Positions 7,641 to 15,589 of a stretch of 64,000 nucleotides of DNA are shown piece by piece; the stretch's first letter is position 1, and every line of letters starts with the position of its first letter. The notes beneath the pieces were generated by a model. That model was not told the origin of the DNA. It worked only from the letters and a program-made list of their open reading frames with translations, and made no database searches. The DNA comes from Verrucomicrobiales bacterium. Lineage in GTDB: Bacteria; Verrucomicrobiota; Verrucomicrobiia; Limisphaerales; J093. A program made the translations under genes and the position numbers. Where the stretch lies: positions 39,642 to 103,641 of the forward strand of contig JABTUJ010000039.1 in the NCBI GenBank assembly GCA_015075445.1, in the 5' to 3' direction.

Positions 7641-7916
7641 GGCCGCGCGACCCCCTCAGAGCGCAGAAGAAACTGACCAGAAAAGCGCCGGGGCAAACTG
7701 GCGCTCACGCGGTAGGGGGAACCTCGGCCAGGTCCGAGCTGGGTCTGCCATCGGCATTCGGCGCTTTTCCTCCTCGGAGCCGAGACCGGCCTGGCAACCT
7801 CAGGCGTCTCGCCGCCGTTGCCGCCGTTCGTCAATGGGCCTGGGATGAGCCGCGAGTAGATTCGCTGGCACCTGCCGCACGCATCCGGCACGTTGTCCAC
7901 GTGTTTCCGCACCACG

Positions 7917-8459
7917 ATGACAACCCGTCAGCGTAACCGACAGATCGTTGAAATGCGTGCGCAGGGAGTGCCGCGCCAGGAGATCGCACGGCAGTTCCGG
8001 ATCACGCCGGGCCGGGTCGCGATGATCGAGCAAGGAGCTGCGACCGAGAGGGCTCAGGCTGAGCGACGCGCCCAACTCCAAGCGGAGATTCGCCTGGCGG
8101 ACGATCTCGACAAAGTGTGGCCGGTCATCAACCTGGTTGACACACTGCATCTGCTGACGGTCGCTCGGACGCGTCTGCTCGCCCACCTGGAAGAGGAACA
8201 CAAGTCGGATATGAGCCTCCGGGAGTTTATGGACTTGGTGATCTGCGAGCACGGCGATGCCGGGGACGTGTTTGCTGGCACGCCGTTGCTACGCGTTCGG
8301 GGGATCGGGAAGTACGGCTTTTACTCCGTGGCGGCTGAATTGGCGGAGACGGACCTTGGCCCACGCTGCAACGCCGAGTGGCAGAGACGTTTGGCTGTGC
8401 TTCGACGGGAATGGAGGATTCCGTCTTGGCCGCCGAATCCACGCCGCCGGCAAGGGTAA
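7917..8459 (+). CDS. HTH protein with a C-terminal helix-hairpin-like domain
   Basis: 180 residues. The N-terminal 45 (TTRQRNRQIVEMRAQGVPRQ, EIARQFRITPGRVAMIEQ) form a sigma-70 region 4-like helix-turn-helix. The C-terminal part has LLRVRGIGKYGFYSVAAELA, resembling the helix-hairpin-helix of the RNA polymerase alpha C-terminal domain. A DNA-binding role is likely; whether it is a regulator of its own element or a global one cannot be told. The chosen ATG is 8 codons inside the longest frame because the family-like sequence begins there. A convergent fragment of an ADP-ribosylglycohydrolase gene abuts the 3' end. Confidence 0.62.
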   Translation: MTTRQRNRQIVEMRAQGVPRQEIARQFRITPGRVAMIEQGAATERAQAERRAQLQAEIRLADDLDKVWPVINLVDTLHLLTVARTRLLAHLEEEHKSDMSLREFMDLVICEHGDAGDVFAGTPLLRVRGIGKYGFYSVAAELAETDLGPRCNAEWQRRLAVLRREWRIPSWPPNPRRRQG

Positions 8460-8606
8460 GGCCGAGCCCCCGGCACCGCGGACGTCCGCGATGGGTTCAA
8501 GTGTGCCCGGGGGACGGAATTCCAGCGTCGTCCCCAAGGGATCGCCGGCGGCGAGGCCCACGAGGTAGCCGAGGTAGCGGTCGCGCGTGCATGGTGATGG
8601 TTGCAT
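8445..8606 (-). pseudogene. N-terminal fragment of an ADP-ribosylglycohydrolase
   Basis: The minus strand encodes RDRYLGYLVGLAAGDPLGTT, LEFRPPG and PIADVRGAGG, which is the start of the ADP-ribosylglycohydrolase/DraG family (R-x-x-G-x-L-x-G-L-A-x-GD-x-LG and the following E-F strand). Similarity stops after about 45 residues, where the family would continue with a G-x-W-T-DD-T metal-binding motif. That motif is missing and the frame runs into the end of the HTH gene. It is a broken 5' end left by a rearrangement. Confidence 0.55.
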
Positions 8607-8680
8607 CCGTAGCAGTGGAGGCAACCGTGGGTGTTGCCGGCGCGGACGTTGATGCCGTAGCGGGGTCCGGTGGGCTCGAG

Positions 8681-9398
8681 TCAGCCCTCCGGGAGCGGGG
8701 GGACCGACTCGGACTCGGGTGGAGTTGTCTGCTCTTTCAGCGCGCGCCAGACGGCGGCGACCGGCAGGCGTTGAAGCAGGTCGCGCAACTGGGCCTCATT
8801 CAGGGCGCCAACCCGGTCGGCGACTGTCTCCTTGGGGTCGGCGTCCGCCCGCTGAGCGCGCTCGTGCAAGACGGCCTCACGGGCCTCGACCCAGCGGGCT
8901 TCGTAGCGGTCGAGGTCTTTGCGGTAGCGCACGACGTTCTCGATGAGCCGGGTGAGCGCGTCGGTGAACCCGCGGCTGGCCGCGCAGCCAGCAGCGACGT
9001 GCGGCTTCGACCACGACCCGCTGTCCGGCGTGGGAGTCGCGCAGCCCGCTGCGGACGAACACGGCGTAGAAGAGGTTCATGAGCTCCTCGCCGAAGGCGT
9101 TGCGGTCGCGGTCGCGGCGGGTCTTCTTCTCGATGCGCTCGAACTGCTTCTCGATCACCAGCACCATGGGGAGGTCGGGGATGCGGCCGCGGGGGAGCCG
9201 GCGGTGGAATACGTGCCCGTCGGGCGTCGTGGCGCGGTAGATGGCAAACTGTTCGTTCCAGTCGCGGGCGATGAACTCGTCGTCCCAATCCACGCCCCAG
9301 GAGGTGGTAACCGAGCTGGTGCGGGAGTGACGGTAGGTTAACGGGCCGCCGATCCGCTCGGCGTTCAGGGTCTTGAGCGTGGTTTCCCAGGCGGCCAT
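8681..9398 (-). pseudogene. Unknown accessory-element protein, frameshifted
   Basis: From the ATG at 9396-9398 (MAAWETTLKTLNAERIGGP) about 135 residues read well, through VTTSWGVDWDDEFIARDWNE, VFHRRLPRGRIPDLPMVLVI, EKQFERIEKKTRRDRDRNAF and MNLFYAVFVRSGL. The frame then degenerates into Arg-rich sequence. At about 8990 the good reading moves to another frame, GFTDALTRLIENVVRYRKDL and so on, to the stop at 8681. One base gained or lost near 8985-9005 reconciles both halves into one protein of about 240 residues. I know no function. A long basic leader reaching 9665 is a shadow of the neighbouring gene. Confidence 0.55.
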
Positions 9399-9423
9399 AG
9401 CGGTGGTGGGTCTGTGAGGGTGG

Positions 9424-11361
9424 TCATGTGGTCTTGCGTCTTGGTGCAGGTGAGCGTTGCCCCTTTCGCCCCTTGGTTGCCCCTTTCCGGGAGGCGGTGA
9501 CTTTGCGGGCCTTTGGCACGGTTGGCACATTTCTGGCACTTGACGGCTTGGGGGCGGATGGTCTCTTTGTCCGCTCGATGTTCTGAACCCGAGCTGCGTC
9601 CGTTTTCTTGGCGTCCGATTCAGCCGCCTTGTCCGGTTTGTCGGGTTTCTGTCGGGTTTGGGCATGAGCCATTTGAGCCATTTCTGAGCCCTTTTCAGAT
9701 TCCTCAGCCGATGAACCCATTGAGCCTGTTGTGAGCCCTTTGCCCAGCGCGGGCCGGATTGGGGTGGACGGCCGATTTGGCCGGTTTATGGCTGATTTCC
9801 GTTTAACGGTAGTGCGGGCGTGAGCCGATTCCGAGCTGCTGCTGGCGGGTGCTTTGCCCAATTGACGGGTTTGTGTCGGGTTTCCCGCTGGGGATGTGAC
9901 TGTCGGGTTTGTCGGGTTTATGTCGGGTTTCATCGCAAGATGATAGAACGCCGACCTCCCAGTCTTACCACTGCGTACAAGGAGTTCCTTGGCGACCAGT
10001 TCAGAGAGATCGCGCAATGCTGTGCGGTCGTTCGCTCCGGTCAGATTGCGATATTCGCGGTTTGAGATCTTCCGGGCTTGCCGCAGGAACGCGACCGCCG
10101 TGGCCTGCCGTCCGTTCAACTGGAGGTCGAGGATGACCTTTTCCGTCAGCCAGTCGCGCCAGAGGGTGGTGACGAATTCGCCGGAGCGCTGGAGGAAGTC
10201 AGGTTCAGGCAGGGCGTGGGCGCGACACTCGCGGATCATCATCAGGGTGCCGGTGCCGAACTTCTCGATGTAACGGGCCAGGAAGAGGGTCTCGCAGACG
10301 CGGTGGTTGCGGGCAATGGAACTGTGCGGATGGCGGAGCTTTTCGGGCGTGAGCGGCGGCGGAAGCTGGCCGGGATTCCAGACCTCGAAGCGGTCGGCAA
10401 ACACCGAGACTTGAACGGCGGCTGCGGAAGCGTAGTCACGGTGCGCGATGGCGTTGACGATGGCTTCGCGGACGGCATCGGACGGAATCTCGTAGCGCAC
10501 GGGTGCCTGCGCGCTTTCGGTACGGGTACCGACGCTGCGGTTGAGCTTGGACATGACGAAGTCGTGCGCCAGGTCCACCTGGTCGAAGAGGTTGCCCTTG
10601 AAGATGCGGTAGAAGGGGACGGGCCGGGCGATCTCGGTGCCGTGGAAGTGCATGCACCGGACTTCGGCGCTGGGGAGGAACCGCTGCGGGTTGCGGCCAA
10701 ACAGAAGGATGGCGGCTTTGGTGGGCTGGCCGTTCAGCAGGAGGTTGAGATGCGTCAGGACATCGGGCATCGCCGCTCCTTCGGCCAAGGGAAACTGCCG
10801 TTCCTCCCTGGCCCGGCGGACGAAGGCGGCTACGGCGCGGGCGTCGAGGTCATCGAGGGTGGCATCGGGGCATGGCTGTTCCTCGAAGGGGCGGTCCTGC
10901 ACCAAGCCTTTGGCGAAGAGATGTTCGACCAGGCTGGCGCTCAGGGCGGCGGTCAGTTCGGGGTTGGTGGAAAAACGCCGCCGGATGAGCTGGTTGCCGG
11001 CCTTGCGGACGAGGGCGCGCATCTTGGGGTGGCGCAATTGATCGTCCGTGCCTTTGACGAACGCCAGGCGGGTCTTGCCCTGGGTCGTGGCGCGGTCGAA
11101 TTCACGCTCCGTCGGGGAAATCCCTTGGGCGTCCTCGAAACCGTAGTCGTTGCCGAACAAGCCGAGATACACGTCCGCCGCGTCCACCTCGGCCAGGTAG
11201 ACTTCGTCGGCTCGGCGGCTGGAGGCTGGCACGTCCTCGAACAGAAACACGTCGAAGAAGCGGCGCAGCAGCGGGTCATGCTTCACGAACTCGCGGATGG
11301 CCCGGCGTTCGGCAGCCAGCTCCTTCTGCACGGAGCTGATGAAGATCCGCAGGCGGCTCAT
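9424..11361 (-). CDS. DUF4062-AlbA-type ATP-binding protein with basic tail
   Basis: 645 residues. The N-terminus MSRLRIFISSVQKELAAERR is DUF4062, often found at the head of NTPase-type signalling or defence proteins, and runs to about 110 (YLGLFGNDYG). The middle (about 200-400) is an AlbA_2/GHKL-like region with PSDAVREAIVNAIAHRDYAS, FEVWNPGQLPPPL and FGTGTLMMIRECR, like transcription regulators with an ATP-binding lobe. A winged helix follows (ISNREYRNLTGANDRTALRD). The last 150 residues are low-complexity Lys/Arg/Ser/Pro/Thr, encoded by DNA rich in short TGTCGGGTTT-like repeats. Probably a nucleotide-regulated DNA-binding regulator or defence sensor; the exact role is unknown. Confidence 0.78.
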   Translation of the reverse strand: MSRLRIFISSVQKELAAERRAIREFVKHDPLLRRFFDVFLFEDVPASSRRADEVYLAEVDAADVYLGLFGNDYGFEDAQGISPTEREFDRATTQGKTRLAFVKGTDDQLRHPKMRALVRKAGNQLIRRRFSTNPELTAALSASLVEHLFAKGLVQDRPFEEQPCPDATLDDLDARAVAAFVRRAREERQFPLAEGAAMPDVLTHLNLLLNGQPTKAAILLFGRNPQRFLPSAEVRCMHFHGTEIARPVPFYRIFKGNLFDQVDLAHDFVMSKLNRSVGTRTESAQAPVRYEIPSDAVREAIVNAIAHRDYASAAAVQVSVFADRFEVWNPGQLPPPLTPEKLRHPHSSIARNHRVCETLFLARYIEKFGTGTLMMIRECRAHALPEPDFLQRSGEFVTTLWRDWLTEKVILDLQLNGRQATAVAFLRQARKISNREYRNLTGANDRTALRDLSELVAKELLVRSGKTGRSAFYHLAMKPDINPTNPTVTSPAGNPTQTRQLGKAPASSSSESAHARTTVKRKSAINRPNRPSTPIRPALGKGLTTGSMGSSAEESEKGSEMAQMAHAQTRQKPDKPDKAAESDAKKTDAARVQNIERTKRPSAPKPSSARNVPTVPKARKVTASRKGATKGRKGQRSPAPRRKTT

Positions 11362-11470
11362 AGCGTCGGGATCATGTAGAGAGGAAGTAAGAGCCGCGGG
11401 CCGGAGCTGGGGTAAGCACCCGGTGATTCACGGGGGCACCTGCAGCTCGTGGCCGTGTGGTTGCCCAAGG

Positions 11471-11980
11471 CTACGGCAAGCTCCTCGCCCAATGGCCAGC
11501 GATCTTCCATGACGCTCCAGCCCCTGGCTCCCGACATAACCTGCGGGGACCGTGGGGCTTGTATTGCGTCGGCAAGGCTAGTGGCCGGTGCAAACCAAGG
11601 CCAGAACGAAATGCGGCCAATCCTGTGCAAGGCAACGAAGGCAACGGAGATGGCCGGGAACTTCTGAGCTCGGGGCTTCGTTTCCTTCGTTGGCTTCTGT
11701 GGGATTTGAAGACAACGGGGTCAAACATTGACATGTGACATTTGTTCCCGGCACGCCCGCCCGTCCGGACGCGAATCCTCCTGCGGGCTGAAGCCCCGGT
11801 GGAGTGCAATTCCGCCAACCGTTCGCGGATCTGGGCCACTTGGCGGAGGAGTTCCCCGAGCAGGATGGCCAGGATCGGCAGGTGCCGCGCCGCCAACCGG
11901 TGCGCCTCACGGAGGGCCCGGGCCAGTGCGTCGGCACAATGGCCGGCCCTGGTCAGTGCTTCAAGGTGGTGTGGATTCAT
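11471..11980 (-). CDS. Small helical hypothetical protein, 3' part doubtful
   Basis: From the ATG at 11978-11980 the first 60 residues are regular and helical: MNPHHLEALTRAGHCADALA, REAHRLAARHLPILAILLGE, VAQIRERLAEL. After that the frame passes through repeat-like intergenic DNA, including the GGGGTCAAACATTGAC motif, and becomes Arg/Ser-rich, so the true protein may end near 11790 after loss of its original stop. Same strand as the two genes upstream at 12071-12861, so they may form one transcript. No function recognised. Confidence 0.4.
   Translation of the reverse strand: MNPHHLEALTRAGHCADALARALREAHRLAARHLPILAILLGELLRQVAQIRERLAELHSTGASARRRIRVRTGGRAGNKCHMSMFDPVVFKSHRSQRRKRSPELRSSRPSPLPSLPCTGLAAFRSGLGLHRPLALPTQYKPHGPRRLCREPGAGASWKIAGHWARSLP
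11719..11735. repeat. Second copy of the GGGGTCRAACATTGAC motif
   Basis: Sixteen bases shared, with one change, with the palindrome at 829-845. It lies in DNA that reads as intergenic: nearby AACGAAGGCAACG and CCTTCGTTGG stretches (11635-11695) can pair, again like short repeats accumulated between genes. Confidence 0.35.
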
Positions 11981-12070
11981 GGGTGGTGGGGTTTGCGGGG
12001 GGAGGTAGTTGACGTGAGGGCCGGGGGCAGAAGGTCACGCTGGCGAGCGGACCGCTGGTTGGGCCGAGGA

Positions 12071-12490
12071 TCAGGGTTTGATGCGAAGGTTGGGGCCGTG
12101 CTGTACGCGGAGCTGGGGTTTGGCGAGGGTTCCCTCGAACAAGCCGGGCGTGTGCGCGAGGTAGAAGGGCGGGAGGTAGATGACCTGGCACCCCGCCAGG
12201 CTCGGAATCTGCGTCACCGGGACCACCGGCCAACGGCGGTTCATCGGCAGCTCGTGCCGGGGCGAGATTCGCAGCGAACCCTCCGCGAACATCGGATCCA
12301 GAATCGAACCCAGGGCGATCGGCCGGTGCTGGGCCTCGGCCATGGCGGCGTCGAGTTTGGCCGCGAGAACCGGAAGCATGGACTCGTCCCGGACGTGCAG
12401 CACAAAGTGGATTTGCCGGTCGGGATGATGCAGGTGGCGAACCACGGTCCCGAAGTGGGTGGGATCCACGAGTGACTGGTACACGGACAT
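12071..12490 (-). CDS. Conserved-looking hypothetical protein of the accessory element
   Basis: 139 residues from the ATG at 12488-12490: MSVYQSLVDPTHFGTVVRHL, HHPDRQIHFVLHVRDESMLP, RWPVVPVTQIPSL, CQVIYLPPFYLAHTPGLFEG. Mixed alpha/beta with no catalytic motif I know. The longest reading of the frame (to 13072) adds a Pro/Arg-rich shadow of the upstream gene and is not used. The upstream gene on the same strand stops 14 bp before this start, so they are probably co-transcribed. Function unknown. Confidence 0.6.
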   Translation of the reverse strand: MSVYQSLVDPTHFGTVVRHLHHPDRQIHFVLHVRDESMLPVLAAKLDAAMAEAQHRPIALGSILDPMFAEGSLRISPRHELPMNRRWPVVPVTQIPSLAGCQVIYLPPFYLAHTPGLFEGTLAKPQLRVQHGPNLRIKP

Positions 12491-12504
12491 GGCCAAACTC
12501 GCTT

Positions 12505-12861
12505 TCAGGTGAGGGCGGCGGTTGGCGCGGGGACGCTGTCCACGACGTGGCCGTTGGGGCGGGAACGCAGCGGCAATCCTTGCGGAACAGGCTCGGTGCG
12601 GTTCTTCCGGCGCCAGCGGGACTGGACAGCGTCGGTGGCCTTGGCAAGCCACTTGGGGTCGTCGCGCAGCGCGCTCAGCTCGACCGTCGCGAAGTACTTG
12701 ACGGCGTTGTGTTGCGGGCGGCCCAGGGGGCGGAGCAGGCCGGCGGCGATCAGGACGGGGATGTCGTGGGGCTGGAAGCCGAGGTACCAGGCGGCCTGCT
12801 CGGCGTCGAGCCGGGCCGGCGTCCGGGTGAGGGTGAGGAAGGCTTTGTGTTCGGGGCTCAT
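12505..12861 (-). CDS. Small hypothetical protein with helical DNA-binding-like core
   Basis: 118 residues: ARLDAEQAAWYLGFQPHDIP, VLIAAGLLRPLGRPQHNAVK, YFATVELSALRDDPKWLAKA, TDAVQSRWRRKNR. The 'EQAAWYLGF ... IPVLIAAGLLRPLG ... KYFATVEL' order is like the MerR/excisionase winged-helix: a helix pair, a turn, then a short wing and a final helix. It could therefore be an excisionase-like or regulatory protein. The C-terminal 30 residues look disordered. First of two closely spaced minus-strand genes. Confidence 0.6.
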   Translation of the reverse strand: MSPEHKAFLTLTRTPARLDAEQAAWYLGFQPHDIPVLIAAGLLRPLGRPQHNAVKYFATVELSALRDDPKWLAKATDAVQSRWRRKNRTEPVPQGLPLRSRPNGHVVDSVPAPTAALT

Positions 12862-12903
12862 GACGGGTGGCCGGGCGTTGGATCGGGTGGATGGGTAGGC
12901 GGA

Positions 12904-13044
12904 TCAGCGGCGGTCGCGGGGAGATCGGGACGGGTCTTCCCTCCCCTCTTCGAGGCGGTGTTCGAGCTGGTCGAGGCGGTTGGTGAGGGCCGGCCACTGG
13001 GTGCGGATGTGGTGGTTGTCCTCGAGGGCCTGGCGGAGGGAGCG
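12904..13044 (-). pseudogene. C-terminal fragment of an element gene cut at the IS110 edge
   Basis: The minus strand reads SLRQALEDNHHIRTQWPALT, NRLDQLEHRLEEGRED, then a short Arg/Ser tail and a TGA at 12904-12906. It is a clean amphipathic helix typical of small element proteins. Upstream, the frame hits a stop exactly where the palindrome in front of the IS110 gene begins (about 13046). The natural explanation is that the insertion removed the 5' part of this gene. Confidence 0.45.
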
Positions 13045-13052
13045 TCAAGGGG

Positions 13053-13117
13053 TCAGTTCTTGACTTTGTCAACTTGACACCGCGAGCACGCCTCGAGATG
13101 ACAAAGTCAAGAACTGA
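13053..13117. repeat. Perfect 19-bp inverted repeat in front of the IS110 gene
   Basis: TCAGTTCTTGACTTTGTCA (13053-13071) is repeated in inverse orientation at 13099-13117 with a 27-nt spacer. The left arm starts within about 10 bp of where the interrupted upstream gene ends, so this palindrome marks or lies just inside the left border of the inserted DNA. IS110 elements normally lack terminal inverted repeats, so it may be a structured RNA region, a subterminal palindrome or an independent dispersed repeat. Confidence 0.7.
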
Positions 13118-13233
13118 TAACCATCAAGGGCTTGATAGGCAAATCGGGCGTCTCTCGGTAAGACGTGGTGAGTCGCGATCCCCTGGTGGGATGCGAAGGA
13201 AAAAGCACAACGCAGTAACCGAAAGCACGCCCG

Positions 13234-14202
13234 ATGAACGAAGTGATGGCAGGAATGGACTTGCACCGCAACAACGTTGTCTGTGGGCTGGTGGACCAAG
13301 AGGGGCGCCGGCTGGTCGAGAAGCGGCTGCCCTGTGAACTGGACCGGATCGTCCACTGGCTGGAGCCCTACCGGAAACGGCTGAAACGCATCGCCGTCGA
13401 ATCCACGTACAACTGGTACTGGCTGGTGGACGGCCTGCAGGAGCAGGACTTCGACGTGGTGCTGGCCAACCCGGCGCGGATCGTGCAGTACAGCGGCCTC
13501 AAGCACGCCGACGACACCAGCGACGCGTTCTTCCTGGCCCAGTTGCTGCGCCTGAACATTCTATCCACCGGCCACATCTATGACCGGAAGCTGCGGCCGG
13601 TACGCGATCTGCTGCGGCGCCGACTCTTGCTGGTGCGGCAGGCCACGGCGCACAAACTGAGCTTCAAGAGTCTCTATGCGCGCACGACGGGACAGACGCT
13701 GGGTTTGAGTCAACTGGAACGGTTGACGCTGGAGGAGGGGGCCAAGCTGTTCGGGTCAGCGGCCGAGCAACTGATCGCGCGCGAACAACTGCGCCTGGTA
13801 GGGGAACTAAAGCAGAGCATCCTGGCCATTGAGAAATCCGTCGTGGGTGTGGTGAAGGATTGGGCCAGCTATCGGTGGCTGCAGAGCGTGCCGGGGGTGG
13901 GGAAGATCCTGGGACTGACCATCGCGCTGGAGACCGGGCCGATCGAGCGCTTCGCCGGCGCGGGGGACTACGCCAGCTACTGCCGGTGTGTGCAGAGCCG
14001 GCGCCTCTCCCACGGGAAGGTCAAGGGGGCCAACAACGGGAAGAACGGCAACCGCTACCTGGCGTGGGCGTGGGTGGAGGCGGCCCAGTACGCGCGCCGC
14101 TACTACGGGCCGTGCCGGCGGTTCTTCGACCGGAAGGCCGCGCAGGTCAACGGGGCTCTGGCCAGCAAGGCGCTGGCGTGCAAGCTGGCCAAGGCGGCCT
14201 AG
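13234..14202 (+). CDS. IS110-family transposase with an amber stop near the C-terminus
   Basis: 322 residues. The N-terminal RuvC-like DEDD half has GMDLHRNNVVCGLVD, IAVESTYNWYWLVDGL and LKHADDTSDAFFLAQLLRLN. The C-terminal half has SVPGVGKILGLTIALETGPI and KVKGANNGKNGNRYLAWAW, typical of the Transposase_20 domain. The frame ends KALACKLAKAA then TAG. The next in-frame codons read HVMREGVAFDWARAF, which is how this family normally continues after a tryptophan. So a TGG to TAG change has cut off about 20 family-like residues; the frame stays open to 14526. Catalytic acids are intact, and activity without the tail is uncertain. Confidence 0.88.
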   Translation: MNEVMAGMDLHRNNVVCGLVDQEGRRLVEKRLPCELDRIVHWLEPYRKRLKRIAVESTYNWYWLVDGLQEQDFDVVLANPARIVQYSGLKHADDTSDAFFLAQLLRLNILSTGHIYDRKLRPVRDLLRRRLLLVRQATAHKLSFKSLYARTTGQTLGLSQLERLTLEEGAKLFGSAAEQLIAREQLRLVGELKQSILAIEKSVVGVVKDWASYRWLQSVPGVGKILGLTIALETGPIERFAGAGDYASYCRCVQSRRLSHGKVKGANNGKNGNRYLAWAWVEAAQYARRYYGPCRRFFDRKAAQVNGALASKALACKLAKAA

Positions 14203-14526
14203 CACGTGATGCGGGAGGGGGTGGCGTTCGACTGGGCGCGGGCGTTTCCCGGCGGCGTGCCGGGTGGAGAACCGGAAAGGCAGGTGCGGGCCGCGGGCTC
14301 GGCGCCCCCGCCGATCCCGCCCCACCGGCCCGCACCGGAAAAGGACCCCACCTCCTTGACGCCATTAGGTGACGTTTCTTCGCAGGTTTCCCCAGGGCGG
14401 GCAGGAGAGCACCGGGCGCCGCCCCCGCCGGCCAAGACGCGGAGCAAGCCGCGGGCCAAACGCAGGAACCCACCCCCGCCGACCCCGACCCGGAGTCGGA
14501 CCAAACGTATGAGAAAGCAAACCTAA

Positions 14527-15439
14527 CTCTTTAGAGCCGAGCCGTCAGATCCCGTGAAAGGGGTTGGACGATGAGCCACCGGACTGATTGGCCTGGCGGC
14601 TCGGCTCACACCCAACCAGGCTGGGGAGTGCCACTTTGCGGCGATTCGACCGGGCCGTGAGTCACGAACGGGTTGGACGCGGTCACTGCACCGACGAACT
14701 ACCAATCTTTGGGAACTGAATGAACGCGGTCCGGCACTGATGGTTTTCTGGTCCCGTCCGACGGCGGGATGGGCTGCGGGAGGGCCGCGACGCTGTCCTC
14801 CCGGCACGCCGGCGAGAAGGCCGGCGTGAAGCGGCTAGATCCAGATGGGTGACTGAACGGATCGTCGCCTCTGCGGCGGTCCGGAATCAACTGAGCGAAG
14901 TCGAGGGTTCGAACGCGGCCGCTGAACGCGTGCGTCCCCGCAGCCCGTTGAACTTAACGCCGCCAGGTCGGTCGTTGAGCCCGGATGTTCTTTGACCACG
15001 CATTTTACCTATTGACGTCCGCCCTTATGGGTGACCCCTTGACGGCGCCTGAGGTGCACCCCAAGTGTTGGACCACGGAACCGCGAATTCAAGTTAGGCC
15101 TGCGGGGGTCGCGCGCATCGTCGTTGTCGTCCGTGCCGTTCTCACCCCTGGAACTGGAGAAGAGAGAGTAATGCCCACGAGCCATCGCTCCCTCCCCTCC
15201 GTTTCTTAGGGCACCGTCCATATAGCCCCTCACGGCCGCACTTGGTAATCCCAATCCGCCGCCCAATCCGCCGGCCGGGCACCATGCGCCGCGGGAGGGG
15301 AAGGTCACGTTCGATGCGGGGCTGCAGGCAGAGGCGGGCGCAGGGGCTCAGAAGCAGATGCGCCACCGGATGTTGCTGGAGACCAAGGGCCTCTGCGGGG
15401 TGGTGGAGGCACTGGCGGCGAGCGCTGCTGTGACTGCGC
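14527..15439. other. Gene-free stretch
   Basis: About 0.9 kb after the IS110 frame. All frames are short and Arg/Pro/Ser-rich with no recognisable domain on either strand. A few local palindromes (for example GCCGGC on both sides of GAGAAG near 14810) are present but nothing repeated elsewhere. Probably decayed element DNA. Confidence 0.5.
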
Positions 15440-15585
15440 GGCCAACCGGCCGGGCGCAAGAACGCCTGGACGGGGCGCTGGTACGCTGCGCACAGCCGGC
15501 TGAGAACGGGCATCGCCTGTTCCCGCGCCGACAACAACACCATTGTCCAGAGCGTGGCCGGAAACGCCACGCCGTCGAAGCGGGG
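15440..15585 (-). pseudogene. Fragment of an RNA polymerase ECF-type sigma factor
   Basis: The minus strand encodes FPATLWTMVLLSAREQAMPV and LSRLCAAYQRPVQAFLR. This matches the start of the ECF-like sigma factors abundant in Verrucomicrobiota and Planctomycetota (FPTT-x-WT-x-V, then L-x-x-LC-x-x-Y-x-x-P-x-Y-x-F-x-R, region 2.1). After PAGWPR the frame loses all similarity, where a DA-x-D-x-x-Q-x-F-F motif should follow. Only the first 40 residues remain, and no region 4 is found nearby. Confidence 0.55.
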
Positions 15586-15589
15586 TGGC

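Larger units (their letters stand above)
13046..14526 (+). mobile_element. IS110-family insertion sequence, approximate limits
   Basis: The element is defined by the transposase gene at 13234. The left limit is placed where the upstream gene fragment breaks (about 13046). The right limit is uncertain and set at the end of the extended transposase frame. The non-coding part before the gene is about 185 bp including the 19-bp palindrome, enough for a guide RNA of the bridge-RNA type. I cannot prove exact ends because IS110 elements have no inverted repeats and no second copy is in the window. Confidence 0.5.

Noticed and set aside
10078..11379. 433-codon plus-strand frame over the DUF4062 gene
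   Set aside because: Gly/Val/Ala-rich mirror of the real gene with no motifs.
12491..13072. Pro/Arg-rich 190-residue extension of the 12071-12490 gene
   Set aside because: Shadow of the 12505-12861 gene on the same strand in another frame.
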